A stretch of 64,000 bases of DNA from Promerops cafer (lineage: Eukaryota > Chordata > Aves > Passeriformes > Nectariniidae), in assembly GCA_013398275.1 (NCBI GenBank), contig VZSE01002721.1, positions 937,075 to 1,001,074 on the forward strand, in the 5' to 3' direction. The translations under genes were made by a program, and so were the position numbers. The notes beneath the pieces were generated by a model that saw only the letters and a list, made by a program, of their open reading frames with translations, was not told the origin of the DNA and did no database searches. This document shows, piece after piece, positions 16,681-28,733 of the stretch; the stretch's first letter is position 1, and each line of letters starts with the position of its first letter.

Positions 16681-19600
16681 AAAACTGCCTAAAATTGTGA
16701 AAATACACTTGTGAGACTATAGTGAGTTCTTGCAACACTAACACTGTTTCACTGAATTTTCCTCAGAAATACATCTGTGGGAGGTAAGGAGACAAACTTA
16801 ATTCTGAGCCGATTTCCCCACTGACAAGTCTGCATCCTAAAACGTGTGAGTATTTCTCCCACAAGGGGTCAGTAGCACCCTCCATTTGGCAAAAGTTTTT
16901 ATTACAGTGTAAGCAGAAAGTAAACAAGGGATAAGGATAATGATGATTGCATTAATATGTGGGTGGACTAGACCTCACTTGTCTCCTTCTTCAAGCAGGC
17001 TAAGTATAATTAGGTTATTTGCTGACTTCAGTAAGCACCATATTCTATCCTCTGACTCTCATGTGACATGAACATTGCTACTATTGATTAGGGCAAAGTT
17101 CCAGTGGAGTGTTTGCCTTTAGCTCTAGTTGAAAGTATTCATTTAGTCAAGCTTTTTTTCAAAAGCATGCAGTTGGAGCAGATAAACTATATGAAAGAGC
17201 TTGTGCAGTGGGCAGGGGAAAAGAATTCTTGTATGAGTGTCCCACATATTCTTAATGATAACCACAGTCTCCCTAGATGGCTAGAGTTGATTAATATTTT
17301 CCACTCTATAGTAACACAGCTTATAGTTAAATATGCTTTGAAGCCTATCAGGCTGCTCAGTGGAAGGAATGTCCAGCTTCTCAAGGCTTCCCTGAGTATG
17401 CAAGTTACCTGAAGGCCAGAAGTTTGAAGTAACTCTCAGTCTTTCTCCCAGGAGGCTGAACAGACCAGAGAGCTATTCCTTCAACAAAAATTTCCATCCC
17501 TTGTAGCAAAGTCATGTTTCACAAATAAGAATCTTGAGATGGTCAGTGTCATTCAGGCACAGGTTCTTAGGTATGTTGAATTTAGCAAGGGGCCTTTCCT
17601 ACCTTTGTGTTTGCAACTCCTGTTATTCTCTCTGTCACATCTGTTGTGGGGTTTGTATTTCATGTCCTCAGTGCTTCTGTCCTCGCTACTGAAATTCTCC
17701 AGTTCTTTATTTGTCTGTATTTTTGATAGCAGAACTGTGTCCCTTCCTTCTTGGTGTGTCCCTTCTGAATGTCTGCCTGTTTTCTTTTAGACTTGAGGTT
17801 GGCATAAGCATAGTGAAGCCCTGTCCTTGTGTCCCTAACTCCACTCTGAATTTCGTGTACTGACAGGAGGAATTCCTGAATTTGGTCTTGGCATAATTTC
17901 ACATTAATTTATTGACATCCCTTTTTTCTCTCCATTGGTGGCATGAGACTCTGTCTACCACCTGAGGAAAGGATGGGTCACTTCTGATCTCAACCATGTG
18001 AAGAAATTCAGAAACAAGTAAATGTTTCAAGGTTGTTTGGCTTTGGTGATGTCTTTATCCTATAGGCCACCTGTAATTTTCTTTCTTATCCTGGGTTTGG
18101 TTTTTGGTGACAGTTTAAGGGTTTCTTTTCAAAGAAACTTACAGACAACTAGAAGAGAGAAGCTTACATTTTGAGTGTTGTATGCATTTATGTTGCCTGG
18201 AGGAAGTTCAGTAGGATTGCTTGCAAAGAGAATGGTCTGGTTTTGGACTTCTCTCTGCCTCCATAAAGAATTAGGAAAAGAATTCCATCTCTTTGAATAA
18301 AGTAAATCTGCAACCATGTTCCAAGTGGTACTTTTCTGCTAAGATTTCATAACCTCTACTGTGTATATACCTTACAGGTATCATGATGTTCTGTTTGAAA
18401 GCTATATAAACTAAATAGCAATTATATAGCATTTATTTCCCAATGACCATAGATTGTTGGCTTTGAAATACACTACTGTTATCCTTCCTCTCTTCTTCTT
18501 CTGTGATGAGACCTTTAAAATAAAGATTACTTCATGTCTATCCAGACAAGGCGGCTTTTCCTACAACAGAGGCGGCAGTTAAGCTGTTTGTGCTACAGCC
18601 ATACAATTTAAAGCTTCATGCTCAAGTTTTTTGTCTATTTTTCTGATTTATAGCACATGGCACTTAAAACACCGAATCTCTATTGATCTTGGGTTTTGGT
18701 CAGGTGATTCTGATTCTGTGTAAGGCTGAGGAAGTCTTCATATTGTTGTTGTCCTCTGAAACTGCATTCTGCCACCATTTCATGTAGAGGACACAGAGTC
18801 TGGAAGAGCCACACTTCCTTGTTGAGATAGAAAAGTGTGTTAGAGTAAGGGCCTGGGGAAACCTAAAGCTAAAATACAGTCATAGACCTAGTTCTTCTGG
18901 AGTTTATGAGGTGAGAAACTCAGATGGCAAATTTGACAGAGAGAAGAGTAATCTACTAAAATTGAGTTTTAAATTATTCTGTACCCTCTCTGGAGAGCCT
19001 GTAACATGGATACATTGAGTCCTGGTGTAATCCTGCCGTGTCCTGCATGTCGCACCACCCTGGATAGGTCCCTCCACATCAAATCTCCCTGGAGGAATAT
19101 GTCTTATAATTACACTGAAGCTATTCCACCCATGGAGAAGGAAGGCATGGGAGTTACAAGCCAGTCCCTGGTGCAAAAGTTGTGGATCTGCTGTTCTGTT
19201 TAACACAGCTCTCTTCCCATGGCACACACAGAGGATGTAAAAGAGTAAGTGATCTTGACTTGGATTTTCTGAGTACTGTGGCTGTCTGCACCCAGGCAGC
19301 AGCATAAAGGAGCTGCTGCAAATCAACTGCTCAGTAATGAGCTGTGTGAGGTGCTTGCCCCGCAGCAAGCAGAAGTTGGGAGCCACTTACGCTTTTCAAG
19401 TGTTGCAGCCAAGTAGGGTTGAGTGGGCCAAGCCCTCTGGGCATCTACTTATCCTGAGCTGACATTGCTTTATTGGTAAGTGGCATGGAAATGAAATAGA
19501 TTTGAAAAGCATATCTTCATTAACAAGATTGAGATACCAGACATTTCATTTTAGGCTTTATCTGCTGTGCTGAATCAATTGGTGACACCAAAATTTGGCA

Positions 19601-22600
19601 AGCAGTTGTTGAGCACTCCAGGAAAGGTTAGTCACTGGCTTTTGTAGGAGCTTCTCAGCTTTGAGGATGTAGTCAAACAGTCCTCAAGAAAGAAAAAGAA
19701 CAAGTAGCAGGAGTGTTTCAGAAGAGAGTTATCCCGTTTTTTGGTTGGTTGGTTGGCTTTTGTTTTTTTTGTTCTCACACTCTACTGGATGGCAACTGTG
19801 CCTGGTTTTTCATTTCTCTTGCCAATTTTCATTTAGCCAGAAATGCTGCCATAATTGCTACTTGCCATCTGGATTTGCCAAAATCAAACATACATTCCAT
19901 GTGTCTGTTCCAACTGTTCCTGACCATCATACTACCTCTCCCCAGAATATCCTTCCAAGGGTATGAGTGTGCACTTGTGGGGTTATAGGAGAGCTAGTGT
20001 TATCCTCTATAACTTTAATTTAATGTTGATTTGGTCTGATATTTTTCTTTCTGACCATCTTCAATATCAAATGTTGAGATGCCTTTTTTTTCACATGGCA
20101 TTTAATTTTGAGAGGAAGTCAATGGGAGCACCATTGCTGTGCCTGGAATTCTTGGATTTGGCCCATCCTTTCCTACAAAATTAGGCCTGTTGGCCTAAGA
20201 TTGGTTGTTTTATGAGGTACAGGTATTTAAACACTAAGCTAACCAGCTCTGCTCATAGGAATATTAATAGTGATGGCCTGGAGCTGGCAGGTTTTTCTAG
20301 GGAAGATAAGGAATGGCTTAGCACATCCTATGTTAAGCTCTTCCCTGTCAGAGCTGAATGCTAAATGCTGTGTGACCTGCAGTGTCTGAAGGGTGAATAT
20401 AGATTAAGGCATCTTCATGGCACAGTGCTGTGTCCATAGGAGCTAGCACTAAGAGAAGTGCACTGCATCCATGATAACATAACATTTTTCATGAGTTAGT
20501 ACATCTGGATTTTCTGGAAGGGTAGGTAGCCAGAGATGAGGTCAGTAGGTGCCCTAGGGAACCTGGACATAGAGCACTGGGTGGCACTTGGTACTCTTAG
20601 CCCAGAACTCTAGAACAAGTTGGCTTGTGTATCTGTGGATTGTCTGTCAGTGAATTAGAAACAAGAGAATCTATAAGGCACCAGCTTTCCATGTTTGTGT
20701 GAAAAGTGTCCTTCTCTGTGCTTTATTAATTTGCTTGCTCCAGATATGGAAAGAACGAAGGAAGCTAAGAAGCCTAGCTTGTTTTGCTGCGAACTGCGTA
20801 TATACAGCATTGAACATCTCCTTAGATAGCTTTGCATGTGGACAGGCAAAAAAAAAAGGGAATGGGGGAGGACAGAGAGGTCTTTAATGATGTGTTATGT
20901 TACTGATGGAATTTCTAACCTAGAGAACTGCCTGCCTTGTAGCTGTGGGCAGTGTTACCCACAGTTACTGCTTGCTTGTGCATAGTTCATTTTTGTGTTA
21001 TTGTTCAGGGAAGATAAAGTGGTGTCTCTGCTAAGCGTGGTGACTGGCTGGCAAGAGCAGCCTGGTTCTGCTGAGCAAAGCTGCCAAAACTGGAGTAAGC
21101 CAAGGGAGAGTAGTTCTTTTGTCAGGGACAGAAATGTGGTCTGACACAGCTTTCTTATCAAAAGGAAGGATTTTTCACTTCAGGAGGAAGTTTGGCTGGG
21201 AAGGCATTGGATAACTTTTTTTTTTTTCAGTTCTGCGGGAAGTCCTGTATAAATGTGTTTTCCATGAATGTAGTAGTTCTGCTTCTGACTCTCTGGAGAG
21301 AACATTAGTGCCATATATGCGGGAAATAACACAAGGGTGACTAAAATATTTTTAATCTGAGTAAGTCAGCAAACACACCTTGTGTGCTCACAGCCAGGAA
21401 CCATTTGCTCTTGGCTCATGCAATGGAACAGGCAAAAAGTAGGTCTCTTTTTTTTATAATTTTTTATTCTAAGTATTTCTGAAATTTCCCTTGATACATT
21501 CCAAGCCGTCATGTTGTAGTTAAATTAAAACTCAGCCTTTTCTTCTGTTAAATACCTTGTGTAACAGGAGTGATTTGTTTGTTTGAGGTTAAACTTGGAT
21601 AATTTTGTTTAAACATTAAGAACCTATCTGTATATAATACAGAGAAGTTTCTCTAATACAGTTGAAGAAACAAGTTATCCTCTAACTGAGGCTATTAGAT
21701 TGTGATTTGTTAGATTTTTGTGGTTTTCCTGTGAGTCTTTACACGAGTCACTTAGTTTTGTGTTTCCTCTCTTTCTTAAGTGTGAAATGAGAAATTACTG
21801 CTTGGGGGTACGAAAAGAAATCTGCTGGTGTATGCAGGGAATCCTACAACAGCCTTAATGAGTTCCTGAGTAGATAAGATGCCTCCCCTGCCAGCCAGTC
21901 ACACAGTGGTGGACCAGCTCAGTTCAGTGTTTTCCTGATGAAAAACTGAAACCAGGTACTAGTGCTACTTCAATCTTGCCACAGAGCAAATAGGCATAAA
22001 ATGAACTAATACCTTCCACCACCCAAGCAATGGGAGTTATTAATTAACTAGTAATTATATACAAATATGTATTTTATTATACTTAACAAGTAACTGTTGA
22101 TCATTATTTCCTTATTAAGGCTGTTAATGAGAAAGAGCTGTATTCAATACAGGTACTGAGTTATAACTAAGTGAACTGACAAAATGCCAGCTTTCGGGTG
22201 GCAACATTTCTCTGAGGTTCTGCCTCTGTGATCTTGTCAGTGCACTGAGGCATTTTAATAAGTGCTCTCTGGAACTCCACCTCCTACAGCCAGTGGGTGT
22301 CACTGCAAGCATTGTAGTGAGGGAAGAACGATTTTGGGGAGAAAGAATAAAAGTTCAAGTGTATGTTGTATTTTCTTTAAGTTAGAAATAATTGCAGATG
22401 AGCAATTAAATCCTAACCTACTAACTTGGCAATTTGCATAGATGTTTCTTGGAGATGCTGAAAGGTTTGAAATACTTACTGAAAAAAAAAAAAATTAAGT
22501 ATCCTAGATGGCCAAGGCCAATCTTCTGATAGAAGTCATGTCACTGGCAACTTCCATAGCCATGCTGGCCCCAAATGCTGACTTACTTCCTGGTGCTGAA

Positions 22601-22729
22601 TGTTAGGCACCTCACAGATGATGTTGGTTAAAAAAACCTCCAATAACAAACACCAAAGAACATCAAAAAGCCTTTCCTTGAATTCTTTAAAACCACTTAT
22701 ATGGAATTCTTGGTGTTTGCAGATCTGAG
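16681..22729. other. Intergenic, AT-rich, no gene seen
   Basis: Downstream of the likely end of MIB1 I see no coding exon, RNA gene or clear transposon. A (GGTT)n-like stretch lies near 19,741-19,757 and a T run near 21,219. The 160-residue antisense frame at 18,904-19,386 has no domain, low-complexity character or splice support. Confidence 0.6.
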
Positions 22730-22739
22730 TGCTAAAGGT

Positions 22740-22990
22740 CACTCTGACTCAACGCCCCCATCTTCCCCAGAGAGCTGGCCATCCCCAAAGCCAGAGGAGC
22801 CCTGACGCAGGTGCTGTTCCAAGCCGGTGCTGGAGAAGCGGTTACACCACCCTGGGCAGCTGGCAGCGTGGCACAGCCGGGCAGGCCGTGGGCTGCCCGC
22901 AGCACAGGCAGTGCCTAGCAGTGGGAAGGGCGGCCTCTTGCCGAAGGGCCTCCCTCCCTCGCACAGGTCGTTGCTAAGGCCCGCGTTGTC
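22740..22990. other. GC-rich, CpG-containing patch in an AT-rich desert
   Basis: About 250 bp are sharply more GC-rich than both flanks, with around a dozen CpG dinucleotides by eye. Two overlapping open frames (22,729-22,977 and 22,827-23,009) simply reflect the GC content. It could be a small CpG island, an orphan promoter or regulatory element, or a GC-rich repeat that I do not recognise. Confidence 0.4.
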
Positions 22991-25900
22991 TCTGCCTGTG
23001 TTATCGTGAGGATGGCAGTTTAAACAGGCCTTATCACTGTGTATTCAATCAAGGTTTATGAGGGCTGATAAAGATGTCACCTAGTTGCTTTGTGTGTTCA
23101 TTAAAACCCTATTCCCCAATAGGACTTTGCTGTGTTACGGTTTTCTTTTTCTTCTTTCTTCACTGAATTTTAGGTATCTTCCCTTGGAAAGAAAGGTGTA
23201 ATGCTTACTTGAATACCCCTAATATTTCTCTGGGGAAGAATTTAAAAAGCCCAAAGCCCAGTTTTAGTAGCTTGGTTGACACAACTCTATCTTCATTTAA
23301 TATCTTATATCATCATAATTGCTTATTTAATAGCTCAGTAAAGTTTCCTAAATGTAGCCTATGAAGGGCAGTAAAGTGACTTGTGTGCATTTCCCTGCTC
23401 TGTTGTGTTGGTGCTGAAGGTGGCTTGGGAGGGGCTTGGTTTACTCAGTTATGATACAGAATGTTGTAGGTTGAGTTCCCATTGAGACTTTTCCTGATGG
23501 ATGGAGACTGCATATTTCCAACACAGAAATGTAAGCCTTGTTCACTTATTGTTCTGGTTGTATGTCAAAGCTGAAGAAATGGCTGCAATAAATAGGTAGT
23601 CATATAAAATACATCCATAATTTTCAGGTCATCTGTCTGTGAACAGTAATAGAAAGTAGGCAAAGATTAAGTCTGTCTTGTCCTGCAAACTTCTTCATTT
23701 CAAGGTGTTGGTTTTATTTTTTTCCTCAACCCATGTCCTCCTAGATAAAATTTAAAATAAATACATTGTCTTAATTGTATCTGATGTCATGTCCAATTCT
23801 GCCAGTCTTCAGAAAAATCTTACTTCTACAGTGAGCAGAAGTTGCTCAGTTGCATTTTTGTTGGTTAAGTAAAATTTCTTTTAAAACAAAACATATACAA
23901 AACCATAATGAAATATGATTAGTTGCAGCTGCTTGCTGTGTTATAAAAGAGAAAAATGTTAGGGGACTCTATTGGCTAAAAAGATTTGAAAATATGTAGA
24001 GACTCAAGACCTAGTTCAGGCACAGATCAATTGAGATTAAGCATGTGTGTTTAGGCTCTTTTAAAAATTGGGAAGAAACTGGATATTCAATTGATTCAGT
24101 AGATCCCCAGGTCATAGTAAATTCCTGTTATTTACTCTTTAGCATATTGGCTCTCTGCATCCTCTAAACTTTGTGAATACTAATGCCTGTTGGCATTTCA
24201 GAAATGATTATTTCACTTTGTTTACAGTTTTGCTGCTGCTGGCAAGCATTGGACTATCAAAGGCTTTAATGCTGTGCATGTGCATTTCATAATAGAATGT
24301 TATTCTATGAGGATAATAACACTTACTAGAGATCAATAATAAAATGAAAAACAGAGCCTCTCCACCATCACTTGTTAACACTTCTAATGATTGTTTGCCT
24401 ATTAACACTAATTGTGCTTCCATTTTAGCCCTGTGCAGGCTGGCATAAGCATGAGGCACTCGTGTATGTACAGTACTTACGAATAGCTGTGCTGGCCTAC
24501 TGATCTCTGCAATAAAAGTTACTGTACCATCATCTGGGTCTGTTTTTCTAAAAATGTTTTATATCAGAACCACTTGTTGACCTCTGCCTTATCAATTTAC
24601 TCTGCCTTTAAACAGTAGTCATGGTATTCTCTAGAATATTTGCCTGGTACAGTGGTGTCCATTTAGCCTTGACCATGGAGTAGTCTGTGGTCATCCAGTA
24701 GTACAGTATTTTTTGAAGCTTGCCTAAAACTAGAATGTGTTGTTAAACCTTTGTTTAACTTAAAACAGTTGACTGTGGGCACTCTAAAATGGTAATTGAT
24801 TTGCCTTCTGATGTTCCTGGAGCTAAGATAGAAAGTGTCATGATTGCAGCCAGTCGCTGGGTTCAGGAAACCACCTTCACTCAGTGAGCACTTTCAGCAG
24901 GGTGAGGAAGGGGAATCTGAAGTATGGCAATGAAAGGTACCTTTGGAAGCTGAAGTCTCACCCCAGACACACGTGCTAACATGCTAAATTGCCAGAACAT
25001 GGTTGCCATCCAAAAGCTTGTCTGGCTTCAAATGTATGTTGATTTGTTTCCTCATTTAAATCCAGAAAGCTCATGACAACAGAATATTAGGCTAAAAATC
25101 TGGGGATAATTTGGTATAGAAAAATAAAGTGGTTCAAATATTAACAATACCAAGAGATCCCTGGTCTGTTTCTAGCCAGGTGAATGGGAAAGCGTAGTAC
25201 TCAGTGCAGAGTAATTGGCTTTTCCCTTCTATTCTTGTTTGGATGAGGCAGTATATTCAGTTGTATCCACACAGTGCTCATTTCAGCCATACCTCGTGGT
25301 AGTTCACCTATACTGTCCAACCTTAAACATTGAGCTGAACAAAAACTACACTTCAGTACAGTTCTTGGCATCAGCAGTTTTCTTCACAGATCTTAGGCTG
25401 CTATTACCAGGCTTTGGAGTAGTGTCAAGGAGTATGAGAGTGTCACAGTGACTTCTCTGCTTCCATACTGAGAGGGTAATTTGATAAATCAGGAGCAGGA
25501 GAGGGCCCTGTTATGGGAGGAGCCATGAATAATTGTGTTTGGCAGTGCCACCGCCTTCCCAGAGGCAGAGTGTGCAGCGCCGGTAGAGGACAGCGATGGT
25601 GCCAGTGGTGCCATGGCTTTGCTGCGGGGTGTTGTGCCGTAGCCATGGCGCCTGGTGATTGATGAATGTCTGTGGGCTGGTGCTGTGCTGAGGTATGATT
25701 AGATATTTATTGCTGACAGCCACGCTAGTCCAGTCTAAGAGATGACTTGAGGCCTCTGCAGGTCTGTTGAGAAGATTTGCTCTCAAGTTGAGGCATCTGT
25801 ATGTAGGTCAGTGTTTACAGACACCTGAGTGCTCACCAGCAGTCAGCCTGGTTAGTCCAGCTCCTATGGAGAGGTCAGTAGCTCCACACACTGGAAGATG

Positions 25901-26365
25901 GCCAGCCCCTGTCCATGAGGATGTGGTAATTGATTTTCTCAGTTGAGTAAAAAGAGCAAGGAATCCTGTCCATGTGTCATTCTGGAGCAATTGCTTACAA
26001 TATCACATGATTTGTTCTGTTGTGCCCACCAGCATTACTCGGGGACATATAGTGAATGTAAGTTTAGGAAATAGGCTTGTTTCTTCTTGAGGTACGTTTC
26101 ATTTATCTTCAAAGCAGACCTCAAAGGCTAATGATTTAAAACCATTACTCTAGAGAGCAGAATGGCTAAATCCAATCAAAGAGTTTATCCCACAGGTATT
26201 TGTGTACCTCCCTCAATTTCACAGAAATGTCGATAGGACTGATTTATTTACTGGAAACTTCATTTTTTCTAATTAGTGAAACTACAATGCAGGCCAGCCA
26301 CAAAGTTTTGTTGTTGTAACCCTCACCCACCTTCCCTGCAATGTTGCTTCTTCTTGTGCTAATCT
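22991..26365. other. Intergenic, no gene seen
   Basis: This is AT-rich to moderate-GC sequence with no recognisable exon, RNA gene or repeat. A slightly GC-richer stretch at about 25,500-25,670 has a few CpGs. Open frames here overlap on both strands and are chance. Confidence 0.55.
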
Positions 26366-26425
26366 AAATGTAAATTGTGAGCCCTGTGGGACAGGGTCTG
26401 TCCCTTACATTCTCTCCCTTCCTTT
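26366..26425 (+). repeat. Ancient L2/CR1-like 3' fragment
   Basis: The stretch 'aaattgtgagccctgtggg' followed by 'acagggtctgtcc' closely resembles the 3' end shared by old amniote L2-like retroposons ('ttgtaagct...ggggcagggactgtct'). It is followed by an A/T-rich simple repeat, as is usual behind such 3' ends. Only this short core is recognisable to me. Confidence 0.4.
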
Positions 26426-26431
26426 TGTGTA

Positions 26432-26468
26432 TATTTAATTTAATTTAATTTTATTTTATTCTATTTTA
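26432..26468. repeat. (TTTAA)n/(TTTTA)n microsatellite
   Basis: This imperfect pentanucleotide simple repeat directly follows the L2-like fragment and may have grown from its 3' tail. Confidence 0.75.
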
Positions 26469-28036
26469 CATTTTTACATGATCCTCAGGGCAGAGTATCT
26501 GTTGCTTGCCTTATGTGCTCCTTGATGATTCCTAAATTCATGTCTTTAATCGAGTCCACTCATGGCCTCTCTTTTCTACCATGAATCAGAGTATCTGCAA
26601 TAAGCCAGCAGCACAGAGCGTATTTTAAGACCTTAACAGCTCCCACTGGAGCCTCCCTATTTCCCCCATGACCAGGAAAAATGAATTGCCTGTATGAGAT
26701 GCTTGATCAACGAACTAGAATTGTTAGGGAAAAGAAAAAGGAATGGATGTGAGGAAGGAGTTACAAAAAGCCGGAGAACACCCTGTGGTTTATTCTCCCT
26801 CTCTCACAAAGGGGGATCCTGCTCCTGCACAGCTGTGGTGGTGGAGCCCGGGCTGGGAGAAGGCTTTGGGATGTGTAGGCCCCCAGCCACAGAGGGGGTT
26901 TACAGGTCAAAATCAATACCTGTATGTTAGTCCATATAAATAAATCATACGCCTGTAAAATACATGCTGTAGTTTGCTGCTGGGTCCTGAGGGAGCAGGA
27001 AAATAATTTAGCACAGCTGGATGCTTGTTCGTCTTCCAAACTGTTTTTATGGTCTAAAAGAATAGCTTCCTAAATCGCCGTCTTATGGGAAAGCGGGGTG
27101 TGGGGCTGCACCAGAGCGCAAATGCACTGGTGTCATTTTAATTAAAAAATCTGCTCTCTCACTTACCTTCCAAAACACCCCAGTTCCCTCTAACGAAGGA
27201 ATTTTTACCTAATCCGAGTGAGCAGCTGTTGTCTGCCAAATGGCCAGTCCGTGCTCCTGGCGGCGCTGGCTGGCTGAGCAGCGCTCCCCCTCGCCCGTGC
27301 TGCGAAGGGCTCTGTGTGAAACCTCTTCCCTCAACTTGAACTCCAGCGAGGAGTCCCTGCGGCACGTGGAGACTGAACCAGTCCTCGCAGCAATAAAGGC
27401 TCGTTTACAAGGCTCCCAAAGACCCTGTAAGCAAGCGCCCAACACCACTGAAGTTGAGGACCCATTGGAGATGTTGGGATGCCAAGAAATGATGTTTGAT
27501 GCTAACCTCTGTGCTTAATGGACCGAGTAATTTCTTCACTACCCTTGTCAGTGAAAAAAACAGGCTTTTGTGAGCCCAGTGGAAGCTATACGAATTATTT
27601 GAGGGGCTTTGAAGACTGCAAGTGTGGAATCAGTGATAATTACAGAGGTGCTTCATTGCTTTGGAGCCTGCAATCCATGTGAGGGAAGAACCTGGCACAG
27701 GTTTCCATATCCTTATAAACTGTGGTGAACAGGCTGTAAATATCTTTGCATTCAGCTCAGGTCTCTGAGGAAAAGTGGGAAGCCAGTTCTGGTGTTTGAT
27801 CTGCATGGCTGGCAATACCCAGCAGTTGCTCTCAGCTGAAAGATGGAGGAATGCCTGCTGGCCCAACAAAGTGCTGTGTGAGCAGCAGCAGTGCCAAAGT
27901 TTTGGGTTCTCCTCGATTTCTGGTCTATAAAATTCTCTGGTAAGTTCTGTCAGTGGGGAGTTGGAAGGAAATGGTGTGGCCCGGGGTACATGGAGAACGT
28001 GGGCCCTCGGTCAGATATATACCCCCCCTTTTAAAA
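26469..28036. other. Intergenic, with a CpG-containing segment near 27.24-27.37 kb
   Basis: I find no gene. The segment at about 27,240-27,370 has roughly ten CpGs in 130 bp and open frames on both strands (the longest is 92 codons at 27,240-27,518). There is no domain and no convincing splice site. It may be a regulatory element or an exon of a noncoding RNA. Confidence 0.45.
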
Positions 28037-28290
28037 ATGCAAATTGATAAATAAACACTGTAACAATAGGGCTGTGCTAATCCTTTTACAAAGGGTAAAT
28101 TGCTAATCTAACTCCCCAGCCAGGATGGCTGCTTCACCTTAACAATAGCTGCATTTATACCTTATGTTTTACTTGTAAACTGACATGTAGTGAATTGGAA
28201 AGGGTTTCAGCTCACCTGCTTGCTGGGGGAGGGCGGCTAATCCTTTCATGCCCTTCACACTCGGTGAGCAATTCTGCCATTTGATCAAGC
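28037..28290. promoter_or_regulatory. Candidate enhancer: clustered OCT, FOX, SOX, OTX and TCF motifs
   Basis: In about 250 bp I see an octamer ATGCAAAT (28,037-28,044), TAAATAAACA (FOX, 28,048-28,057), AACAATAG twice (SOX, 28,062-28,069 and 28,141-28,148), TAATCC twice (OTX/GSC, 28,078-28,083 and 28,238-28,243), ACAAAGGG (TCF-like, 28,088-28,095), CACCTG (28,213-28,218) and the palindrome TTGATCAA inside TTTGATCAAG (TCF/LEF-like, 28,280-28,289). This combination is typical of mesendoderm enhancers, and the expected next gene, GATA6, is a mesendoderm regulator. Function is inferred from motifs alone. Confidence 0.4.
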
Positions 28291-28680
28291 TGAAGCAAAA
28301 AGGCCAGCCAAATTTTCAGCCAGTTTAGACTTGGTTGTGCTTGTGCTCTAACAATGCTGCCAGTGTCTGCAGTGAGGGCAGAGAGAAAGGTCTATTCATG
28401 TCTTCACCTAGCGAGTACCTGAGGGCCTCATCTTCACAGGCACTGGGCACCCCCAAGAAAGGATGCTGAGCTCGCTGATGTTCAGCGACTCCTGTTTTCC
28501 TCACTTTGCAAGCATGTTTAGTCCATGTTCATGGATGTTGGCAGCAGGGAGTGCGTGTGCCTGTCTTGAGTGGCCTGCTCCTGGCTGATGAGGCCATCAT
28601 GGAAAACCAGCTGAAAGGGAGAAGGGTCTGAGCACCCTGGTCCCTCACACTGCTGTGATAGGGGACTGGGAGCTTGAAAC

Positions 28681-28697
28681 NNNNNNNNNNNNNNNNN
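28681..28697. other. Assembly gap (17 N)
   Basis: Seventeen undetermined bases are followed after 21 bp by a 15-nt G run (28,719-28,733). A G-rich stretch that is hard to sequence is a likely cause of the gap. The true gap size is unknown. Confidence 0.95.
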
Positions 28698-28718
28698 GGG
28701 GAAGAGGGCTAGGGTGGT

Positions 28719-28733
28719 GGGGGGGGGGGGGGG
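28719..28733 (+). repeat. Poly(G) run of 15
   Basis: Fifteen consecutive G residues follow further G triplets (ggg, aggg, gg) and adjoin the N gap. The tract could fold as a G-quadruplex, or it could be a sequencing artefact at a gap edge. Confidence 0.85.
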
